Made by a program: the position numbers and the translations under genes
Source of the DNA: Leptofilum sp041987425
Lineage (GTDB): Bacteria; Chloroflexota; Anaerolineae; Promineifilales; Promineifilaceae
Length of the DNA: 9,354 nt
Direction: 5' to 3'
Assembly: GCA_041987425.1 (NCBI GenBank)
Contig: JBHIWP010000238.1
Location: 1 to 9,354 of the forward strand
The notes under the pieces: generated by a model
What the model saw: only the letters and a program-made list of their open reading frames with translations
Told to the model about the DNA's origin: nothing
Databases searched by the model: none
Part shown: positions 1-4,674 of the stretch, one piece after another
Numbering within the stretch: the stretch's first letter is position 1
Layout: each line of letters starts with the position of its first letter

Positions 1-275
1 ATGTTTCCTTTAACAAGGGTTGCTACATCGGACAGGAGATCATTGCCCGTATGGAGAGCCGGGGCAAGCTGGCTAAAAAGCTGATACAGCTGACGGCCGT
101 TGCGCCGCTGGAGGCCGGGTCTACATTGCAAGCAAACGGCAAAAATGCGGGGACCGTCACCTCAACGGCCGTTGGCCCCAACGGCACGGTTGGCCTGGCG
201 TATGTAAGAACGGCCGTCTTGGACAGCGAAACAGAACTATTTGTGGGAGATACGGTCGTTGCCCTCAAAAAATAA
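1..275 (+). CDS. ygfZ: YgfZ/GcvT-like folate-binding protein, C-terminal fragment (5' end outside window)
   Basis: The reading frame that starts at base 3 is open from the window edge and ends at TAA 273-275, so this is the 3' end of a longer gene. Its first residues contain the motif K-G-C-Y-I-G-Q-E (codons at 15-38), the hallmark of the YgfZ family, followed by about 78 residues resembling the C-terminal beta-barrel of the GcvT fold. In known members the protein binds folate and supports Fe-S-dependent tRNA modification (MiaB-type) in the cytoplasm, and the conserved Cys of the motif is functionally important. True GcvT aminomethyltransferases lack this motif. An internal ATG at 51 lies after the motif and is not the start. 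The gene converges on the SulP gene with only 33 bp between stop codons, and I see no terminator hairpin there. Three copies of ACGGCCGT (93, 165, 210) fall in this short fragment, each encoding Thr-Ala-Val. It probably has no functional link to the sulfur locus. Confidence 0.8.
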   Translation, partial: VSFNKGCYIGQEIIARMESRGKLAKKLIQLTAVAPLEAGSTLQANGKNAGTVTSTAVGPNGTVGLAYVRTAVLDSETELFVGDTVVALKK

Positions 276-308
276 GTAAAGCCCCATGCGCCACTTCCAA
301 AATTCCTC

Positions 309-2078
309 CTACTCAATACAGCCTACGGCCTTCATCGCATCATGGGTGGTAAGATGAACTCGGTCTGCGCCAAATTTTTGAATAAAACCGATGCCCAAAA
401 GACGGTCCATAACAGGCCCTTTAATGGCCGCCAGATGAAAAGTCACGCCCGCATCGACTAAGGCTGCATGGAGACCTTCCAACGTTTCCAAGGCGCTGGC
501 ATCAATGGTATTAACGGCCGTAGCAATAAGAATAAAGTGCTCAATTTGTGGGTTATCGGCTATGCAGTTAAGCACTGTGTCTTCCAAATACTTGGTATTG
601 GCAAAGTAAAGGCTTTCATCGATGCGCATGGCTATGACTTTTGGGCAAGTTTGCACAGGATGGCGCAACACATTGCGGTATATTTCACTGTTTCCCAGAC
701 GACCCACAACGGCGACATGGGGCCGGCTGGTGCGCCAGATAAACAGCAAAATGGTCACGGCCACGCCTAACAATATCCCCGTTTCAATGCTCACAGTTAA
801 CACGGCAAAAAAGGTAACAAGCATCGCTACCGCATCGGCTTTGTTATAGTGCCAAACGTGCCGAAGCGTCTTTACGTCTATTAAGCCAAACACAGCCACC
901 ATAATGATAGCCGCCAGCAGCGCCTGAGGCAGAAAGTAAAACATCGGCGTGAGGAAAATGACGGTGAGCGCCATGAGCACGGCCGTTACAATTGAGGCCA
1001 GACCGCTATTTGCACCAGCTTCGTAATTGACCACTGAACGACTAAAACCCCCAGTTACCGGGTAACCACCCGTCAGGGCAGCGCCCAAGTTTGCCACGCC
1101 TAGAGCCACTAACTCCTGGTCTGACTCTACTTTTTGCCGTTTTTTGCTGGCCAGAGATTTGGCCACAGAAATACTCTCCATGAACCCGACAAAGCTGATG
1201 GCTACGGCCGTAGGCAATAGGGCCTGCCATACACCAACATCCAACAGCGGCATTGTCACCGGGGGCAAACCGGCGGGCACGTCCCCCACCACCTGTACCC
1301 CGGCGCGCTCATTGAGCTGAAGCAGCATCACCGCCAACGTGCCCAACAGCACAATGACCAGCGGGCCGCTTTTGGTAAGAGGCACAACAGCGCCTTTGGG
1401 CATTCCTAGCCGCAGCAGCTGGGAACCCAAGGCGAATTTAAAGTACAGCAAAACAGCAATACCGGAAACGCCTATGACCAACGTCACAGGGTTGGTTTCG
1501 ACCAGATGTTCAGCGGCGTACAAAACCGTTTCCAGGAACTCCAGGCGCGGCATAGAGATGCCCAACAAATGCTTAAGCTGGCTAAAGCCAATTACCAGTG
1601 CCGCAGCGCTCGTAAAACCGGCCAGGACGGGATGGCTGAGGAAGTTAACCAGAAAGCCTACCCGAAAAACGTTCATCAACACCTGAATCAGCCCAGACAG
1701 CAAAGCCAAAGTCAACGCCAGCTGCACGTATTCGGCCGTTCCCACGGCGGCAAATTCCCCAACCCCAGAGGCCACAAGCAGGGAAATAATAGCCACCGGC
1801 CCCACGGCTAATACACGACTGGTGCCCAACAGACCGTAGATGAATAAAGGTACGATACTGGCATACAGGCCTATCTGTGGCGGCAGACCGGCCAATGAGG
1901 CATAGGCCATACTCTGGGGCACGAGCATAATGGCCACAATGAATCCGGCCAGCAGATCACCCGCAAGCCACTCACTTCTATAATTTCGGCTCCAGCTCAG
2001 AACAGGAAGATACCGGCTCAACAGGCGTCTTTTCGTGGGCATTGAGGCTGCCGAACCGGGAAACGATTTTGGTGTCAT
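309..2078 (-). CDS. SulP/SLC26-family anion (sulfate) transporter with C-terminal STAS domain
   Basis: This 589-residue protein has the usual SulP length and layout. Residues about 38-450 are a strongly hydrophobic transport domain with many membrane helices. It includes the family's early region around residues 50-75 (L-V-P-Q-S-M-A-Y-A, then G-L-Y-A-S), the G-T-S-R-V-L-A-V-G-P segment (85-94) and the conserved E-S-I-S-V-A-K region (301-307). Residues about 455-580 are a cytoplasmic STAS domain, with the loop I-D-A-S-A-L (525-530) at the place where SpoIIAA-type STAS domains carry their phosphorylatable serine. Family members move sulfate, bicarbonate or other anions across the inner membrane, and substrate cannot be read from sequence. 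Next to a rhodanese and a molybdoenzyme, sulfate or a related sulfur oxyanion is the natural guess, and the direction (import or export) is open. ATG 2078 is chosen because a purine-rich GAGAAG lies about 8 bases upstream, while the next ATG (2042) has no ribosome-binding site. The gene follows the rhodanese by 51 bp and is probably co-transcribed with it. Confidence 0.9.
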   Translation of the reverse strand: MTPKSFPGSAASMPTKRRLLSRYLPVLSWSRNYRSEWLAGDLLAGFIVAIMLVPQSMAYASLAGLPPQIGLYASIVPLFIYGLLGTSRVLAVGPVAIISLLVASGVGEFAAVGTAEYVQLALTLALLSGLIQVLMNVFRVGFLVNFLSHPVLAGFTSAAALVIGFSQLKHLLGISMPRLEFLETVLYAAEHLVETNPVTLVIGVSGIAVLLYFKFALGSQLLRLGMPKGAVVPLTKSGPLVIVLLGTLAVMLLQLNERAGVQVVGDVPAGLPPVTMPLLDVGVWQALLPTAVAISFVGFMESISVAKSLASKKRQKVESDQELVALGVANLGAALTGGYPVTGGFSRSVVNYEAGANSGLASIVTAVLMALTVIFLTPMFYFLPQALLAAIIMVAVFGLIDVKTLRHVWHYNKADAVAMLVTFFAVLTVSIETGILLGVAVTILLFIWRTSRPHVAVVGRLGNSEIYRNVLRHPVQTCPKVIAMRIDESLYFANTKYLEDTVLNCIADNPQIEHFILIATAVNTIDASALETLEGLHAALVDAGVTFHLAAIKGPVMDRLLGIGFIQKFGADRVHLTTHDAMKAVGCIE

Positions 2079-2105
2079 GATCTTACTTCTCTTTTGCAGA
2101 GAAAA

Positions 2106-2125
2106 GACCCTGAATCTTCCGGGTC
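2106..2125 (-). terminator. Weak hairpin between rhodanese and sulP (partial terminator or attenuator)
   Basis: GACCC (2121-2125 on the minus strand) pairs with GGGTC (2106-2110) around a 10-base loop. On the minus strand the stem is followed by TTTTCTCT. It sits just after the rhodanese stop and before the sulP start. A 5-bp stem with an imperfect U-tract would be at most a leaky terminator, which could lower sulP expression relative to the rhodanese. Confidence 0.3.
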
Positions 2126-2129
2126 ACGC

Positions 2130-2492
2130 TCATCTGGACGGGTATCCGGCCATTTGCCAGCCAAACATACCACCTTGCAGATTCATGACATTCTCAAATC
2201 CCGCGTCTGCCAGCGCTTCGCAGGCAAACTTACTTCTGTTGCCTGAGCGGCAAATGCAGACAATAGGTTGGTCAGCAGGCAGCTCATGTAAGCGGCCAGG
2301 CAAGGCATTGAGGGGCAATAACCGTGCCCCGGGAATATGCCCATCCTGTTGGTATTCAGCAGCTGAACGTACATCCAGTAGCAGAATCGGTTCCCCGCTG
2401 TCGAGGCGGGCTTTTAGCTCTGCTCCACTGATTTCCTCAATATCTGTCGCAACCTGTGTGGAAGCAGAACGTTGAAATAATGTTTTGAACAT
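2130..2492 (-). CDS. Single-domain rhodanese (sulfurtransferase)
   Basis: This is a 120-residue protein with one rhodanese domain spanning about residues 17-118. The catalytic loop is C81-R-S-G-N-R-S87, matching the C-x-x-G-x-R-S form of GlpE/PspE-type rhodaneses. The family landmarks L-L-L-D-V-R (37-42), E-Y-x-x-G-H-I-P-G-A (46-56) and the C-terminal G-G-M-F-G-W (107-112) are all present. Such proteins carry sulfane sulfur as a persulfide on the active Cys and pass it to cyanide, thiols or partner proteins, usually in the cytoplasm. The frame is open upstream to an ATG at 2597, which would add a hydrophobic leader. I reject that start because it has no ribosome-binding site and would overlay the repeat array and -10 box. 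ATG 2492 has AAGGAG ten bases upstream. The gene lies downstream of the kinase gene on the same strand, 155 bp away, with its own candidate promoter. It probably forms an operon with sulP. It contains no ACGGCCGT copy. Confidence 0.9.
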   Translation of the reverse strand: MFKTLFQRSASTQVATDIEEISGAELKARLDSGEPILLLDVRSAAEYQQDGHIPGARLLPLNALPGRLHELPADQPIVCICRSGNRSKFACEALADAGFENVMNLQGGMFGWQMAGYPSR

Positions 2493-2502
2493 AGTTATGT
2501 AG

Positions 2503-2508
2503 CTCCTT
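2503..2508 (-). promoter_or_regulatory. Ribosome binding site deciding the rhodanese start
   Basis: AAGGAG on the minus strand ends ten bases before ATG 2492. This strong Shine-Dalgarno match selects the short 120-residue rhodanese over the 155-residue version starting at 2597. Confidence 0.7.
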
Positions 2509-2520
2509 GTTACCCTTTCA

Positions 2521-2544
2521 GAGCCAAAAACTGTTTTCTGGCTC
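2521..2544 (-). repeat. Inverted repeat in the rhodanese leader
   Basis: GAGCCA (2521-2526) and TGGCTC (2539-2544) are perfect inverted repeats. Inside them AAAA pairs with TTTT across a CTG loop, with one bulged base, giving a 10-bp hairpin. It lies between the candidate -10 (2560-2565) and the ribosome-binding site (2503-2508), so it would form in the 5' leader of the rhodanese mRNA. There is no U-run after it, so it is not a standard terminator. It could stabilise the leader, affect translation or be a protein-binding site. Confidence 0.5.
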
Positions 2545-2559
2545 AGCCATGCGCACAGG

Positions 2560-2565
2560 AGTATA
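2560..2565 (-). promoter_or_regulatory. Candidate -10 element for the rhodanese-sulP operon
   Basis: TATACT on the minus strand (5/6 to TATAAT) would place the transcription start near 2553, giving a leader of about 60 bases. There is no convincing -35: TTGTAA at 2585-2590 is 19 bases away. The region where a -35 would lie is occupied by the 11-bp repeat array (2572-2615). That arrangement is typical of promoters activated by PhoB-type regulators, where the regulator box replaces the -35. Confidence 0.4.
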
Positions 2566-2571
2566 ACGGCC

Positions 2572-2615
2572 GTTTGCAAAGAGGTTACAAGGAGCATGTA
2601 AAGGTTGTGTAAGGG
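2572..2615. promoter_or_regulatory. Four tandem 11-bp direct repeats upstream of rhodanese-sulP (predicted response-regulator site)
   Basis: Contiguous 11-base units start at 2572, 2583, 2594 and 2605 on the plus strand. Unit 1 is GTTTGCAAAGA and unit 4 is TTGTGTAAGGG. At unit positions 5-10 they read GCAAAG, ACAAGG, GTAAAG and GTAAGG, so A7, A8 and G10 are invariant. The same core (G-Y-A-A-N-G) and period recur at 4514-4557. An 11-bp direct-repeat period is the binding geometry of OmpR/PhoB/PhoP-type regulators. On the minus strand, the direction of the rhodanese gene, the core reads C-N-T-T-R-C, reminiscent of the TTNACA-type hexamers of Bacillus PhoP boxes. The array starts 6 bases upstream of the candidate -10, covering about -19 to -62. 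Confidence 0.6.
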
Positions 2616-2647
2616 TTCGCAGAAGAACAGGCACGCGGTAACGGTGG

Positions 2648-3772
2648 TCAGGCAAGATGCAGAGGCAAGGTAAAGGTAAATGTGCTGCCCTCATTCGCGC
2701 CTTCACTCGCCACCGTAATATCGCCACCCATGGCCCATACCAGGTGGCGAGCGATGGTAAGGCCGATGCCGCTGCCCCCGCTGGCCCGGGCACGAGAGTT
2801 ATCGACGCGGTAGAAGCGCTCAAATAAGTAAGGGAGTGCCTCTGCCGGAATGCCAATGCCGCTATCCTCGACGGCAATGTTTGCCTCATTTCGATTCTGC
2901 TTAACGTGGATTGTAATATGTCCTTGTTCAGGCGTATAGCGCAGCGCATTGCTTACCAGATTAATCATGACCTGAGCCGTGCGGTCGGGGTCTGCGTAAA
3001 CCGTAACGGCCGTCTCTGCCCCTTTCACCGCCAGCGCAATCGACTGGGCCTGAGCCAGATGCAGCATCTGCGCACACACGCGGCGGGCCACCCCAGCCAC
3101 GTCAAACGCCTGCATATTTAACGAAATTTGCCCCGCTTCCATTTGCGAAAGCTTCTGAATATCCGTCACCAACCGATTCAGGCGATCTATTTCATGCAGC
3201 ATAAAATCATAGGTTTCTTCCCGGTCTACAAAAAGCCCGTCTAGCAACCCTTCTAAATACCCTTTTAGCCCAGTTAGCGGCGTGCGTAATTCATGCGAGA
3301 TATTACCTAACAGGGCCACACGCTGCTGTTCCACCCGTTCCAGCGCTTCCGCCATTTCATTAAAGTTAACCACCAGCTGAGCCATGGCCTCGCCGCTGTT
3401 GTCTGGCACCCCAACACGTTCATTGTAACGGCCGTCGGCAATACGGCGGCTGCTAACAGCCATTTGCCGCAAAGGCGCGATAAGCGTACGCCAAATTACA
3501 AAGCTAGAAAGCACCCCCGCAGCAATGGCCCCCACGGCGGCCACAGCTACCGAAACCAAAACCGCATTACGGAAGATATAAATTAACGCTAATTCCGTTT
3601 CTGGAATAGTTTGCCTGCTGTCAAGCAAAGCAACCAAATAAGGTCGAATAAGAGCAGGCCCCATGCTTAAAATCACTATTCGCGTGGCCAACATCATAAT
3701 AGCGACACCCACAAAAGCCACAAGAAATTGAGAAGCAATAAGGCGCCAGCGTAAACGTTTATACCAGGGCAT
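2648..3772 (-). CDS. Membrane-bound sensor histidine kinase
   Basis: This is a 374-residue kinase with complete catalytic motifs. Helix 1 is at about residues 11-36, a short loop outside the membrane at 37-66, helix 2 at 67-95, then a HAMP linker (about 92-145). The HisKA domain carries S-H160-E-L-R-T-P-L, where H160 is the phosphorylated histidine. The ATPase domain shows the N box (N271, N275), G1 D303-S-G-I-G-I-P, the F box (F317, F320) and G2 G-G-S-G-I-G-L (332-338). It should phosphorylate the response regulator encoded just upstream. The two genes share one base (TGATG, stop and start overlapping), implying translational coupling. The loop outside the membrane is only about 30 residues with no recognisable sensor domain, so the signal is probably sensed within or next to the membrane, or through a partner. 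The start is fixed by the overlap. Two ACGGCCGT copies (3006, 3428) lie inside. Confidence 0.92.
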   Translation of the reverse strand: MPWYKRLRWRLIASQFLVAFVGVAIMMLATRIVILSMGPALIRPYLVALLDSRQTIPETELALIYIFRNAVLVSVAVAAVGAIAAGVLSSFVIWRTLIAPLRQMAVSSRRIADGRYNERVGVPDNSGEAMAQLVVNFNEMAEALERVEQQRVALLGNISHELRTPLTGLKGYLEGLLDGLFVDREETYDFMLHEIDRLNRLVTDIQKLSQMEAGQISLNMQAFDVAGVARRVCAQMLHLAQAQSIALAVKGAETAVTVYADPDRTAQVMINLVSNALRYTPEQGHITIHVKQNRNEANIAVEDSGIGIPAEALPYLFERFYRVDNSRARASGGSGIGLTIARHLVWAMGGDITVASEGANEGSTFTFTLPLHLA

Positions 3773-4470
3773 CAGGCGCTCTTCTTGTCATTAAATTTAT
3801 AGCCTACGCCCCGCACGGTCTCGATTAACATTTGACCACTCGCCTCCTGCAATTTTCGCCGTATCTGCCCCACATACACATCCACAACCCGGTCGTTGCC
3901 ATAGAATTCCGCTCCCCACACCTGCTCAATCAGCTGCTCGCGCGTGAGCACGCGCCCGGCATTGCTGGCCAGCAGCCACAACACCTGAAACTCAGTGGCG
4001 GTAAACGACAATGGACCGCTGCTGCCGATGGCTTCATAGCTATCTGGGTCAATTGATAGATGTTCAAATGTTAACTTCTTAGATAATAACGGCTTGGAGT
4101 CTCGCTGTCGCCGCAGCACTGCTTCGACCCGAGCCACCAACTCGCGCGGACTAAAGGGCTTTGTCACGTAATCATCAGCCCCAATTCGCAAACCCGCTAC
4201 GCGGTCTGCTTCTTCCCCACGAGCTGTCAACATCAAAATATAAACATCTGATTCTTCGCGGATAAGGGCAGCCACTTCGGTACCATCCATGCCGGGCAAG
4301 TTCAGATCAAGGATGATGAGGTCTGGTTTTTCCAGCCGATTCCAGGTAATTGCGTCAGTGCCGTTATCTATGCACTTTACCTCAAAGCCTGCGCTTTCTA
4401 GATAGGTGCGCAGAACACGGCGGATGCTGGCCTCATCATCGACAACCAGGATGCGGTTTTTATTCCTCAT
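3772..4470 (-). CDS. OmpR/PhoB-family response regulator
   Basis: This is a 232-residue two-domain regulator of standard family length. The receiver domain (about 5-118) has the acidic pair D11-D12, phospho-acceptor D55 in L-D-L-N-L-P-G-M-D-G, T82 and K104 in T-K-P-F. The C-terminal winged helix (about 130-228) has the family pattern L-S-F-T-A-T-E-F-Q-V-L-W-L-L, then a recognition region ending V-D-V-Y-V-G-Q-I-R-R-K-L and T-V-R-G-V-G-Y. It should bind tandem direct repeats as a dimer when phosphorylated by the downstream kinase. ATG 4470 is chosen because GGGAG lies five bases upstream. The frame is open further to 4632, but those 54 residues have no homologous look, and the next ATG (4491) lacks a ribosome-binding site. 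Two arrays of 11-bp direct repeats in this window are good candidate targets. It contains no ACGGCCGT copy. Confidence 0.93.
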   Translation of the reverse strand: MRNKNRILVVDDEASIRRVLRTYLESAGFEVKCIDNGTDAITWNRLEKPDLIILDLNLPGMDGTEVAALIREESDVYILMLTARGEEADRVAGLRIGADDYVTKPFSPRELVARVEAVLRRQRDSKPLLSKKLTFEHLSIDPDSYEAIGSSGPLSFTATEFQVLWLLASNAGRVLTREQLIEQVWGAEFYGNDRVVDVYVGQIRRKLQEASGQMLIETVRGVGYKFNDKKSA

Positions 4471-4475
4471 AATGT

Positions 4476-4480
4476 CTCCC
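4476..4480 (-). promoter_or_regulatory. Ribosome binding site deciding the response-regulator start
   Basis: GGGAG on the minus strand sits five bases before ATG 4470 and supports the 232-residue product over longer versions starting at 4491 or 4632. Confidence 0.65.
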
Positions 4481-4482
4481 AC

Positions 4483-4513
4483 AATATGCATGACAGCATC
4501 AAGTGTGCATATT
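4483..4513 (-). repeat. Inverted repeat in the response-regulator leader
   Basis: AATATGCA (4483-4490) and TGCATATT (4506-4513) form a perfect 8-bp inverted repeat with a 15-base spacer. CAC (4480-4482) and GTG (4516-4518) extend it after a two-base bulge. In a minus-strand transcript the hairpin would abut the GGGAG ribosome-binding site, so it could influence translation of the regulator. As DNA it touches the first 11-bp unit at 4514 and might be a further protein-binding site. Confidence 0.5.
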
Positions 4514-4557
4514 TTGTGTAAAGATATTGTAATGATCAGGCAATGATTGGGTAAAGT
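4514..4557. promoter_or_regulatory. Four tandem 11-bp direct repeats in the divergent promoter (predicted response-regulator site)
   Basis: Contiguous 11-base units start at 4514, 4525, 4536 and 4547. Unit 1 is TTGTGTAAAGA and unit 4 is TTGGGTAAAGT. At unit positions 5-10 they read GTAAAG, GTAATG, GCAATG and GTAAAG, and position 1 is always T. There is no matching fifth unit downstream, and only a partial one upstream at 4503. The array lies between the regulator gene and the ferredoxin-NrfD fusion, ending 13 bases before the fusion gene's candidate -35. It could serve activation of the fusion operon and autoregulation of the two-component genes. The core matches the array at 2572-2615, which links the two promoters. 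Confidence 0.65.
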
Positions 4558-4570
4558 CAGCTGTTTAGGA

Positions 4571-4599
4571 TTGTATTTCCCTTCCCAACTTCTCATAAT
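4571..4599 (+). promoter_or_regulatory. Candidate sigma70-type promoter of the molybdoenzyme operon
   Basis: TTGTAT (4571-4576) and CATAAT (4594-4599) are separated by exactly 17 bases. The -10 matches the consensus 5/6, while the -35 matches only 3/6, which fits a promoter needing an activator. The start would be near 4606, giving a leader of about 70 bases. The 11-bp repeat array then covers about -92 to -49. Confidence 0.45.
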
Positions 4600-4651
4600 A
4601 CTAATAACAAAAAGATGAGGCCCATTCCACAAGATAAACTATTCAACGCCT

Positions 4652-4671
4652 GAAAAGGTAAGAGAAAAGGG
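4652..4671 (+). promoter_or_regulatory. Tandem purine-rich ribosome-binding region of the fusion gene
   Basis: GAAAAGG occurs twice, at 4652-4658 and 4664-4670. The second copy, followed by another G, is 3 bases before ATG 4675 and 6 bases before an in-frame ATG at 4678. Spacing therefore slightly favours 4678, which would remove one Met from the product. Confidence 0.45.
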
Positions 4672-4674
4672 TTT

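Noticed and set aside
276..308. Possible bidirectional terminator between the convergent ygfZ and sulP genes
   Set aside because: The 33 bases contain no inverted repeat of useful length and no T-run after a stem.
2493..2597. N-terminal extension of the rhodanese giving a hydrophobic leader
   Set aside because: ATG 2597 lacks a ribosome-binding site, and the extension would cover the -10 box, the hairpin and part of the repeat array. The ATG at 2492 has AAGGAG.
2518..2949. Minus-strand open frame of 143 codons overlapping the kinase C-terminus
   Set aside because: It lies out of frame within the kinase ATPase domain, whose G1 and G2 motifs are intact in the other frame, so it is a shadow.
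4592..4619. CTCAT / ATGAG inverted repeat around the fusion gene's -10
   Set aside because: It has only 5 bp with an 18-base spacer in AT-rich DNA, which is expected by chance.
4471..4632. N-terminal extension of the response regulator to 286 residues
   Set aside because: The extra 54 residues precede a normal receiver start (I-L-V-V-D-D-E), resemble nothing and would include the 11-bp repeat array. GGGAG supports ATG 4470.
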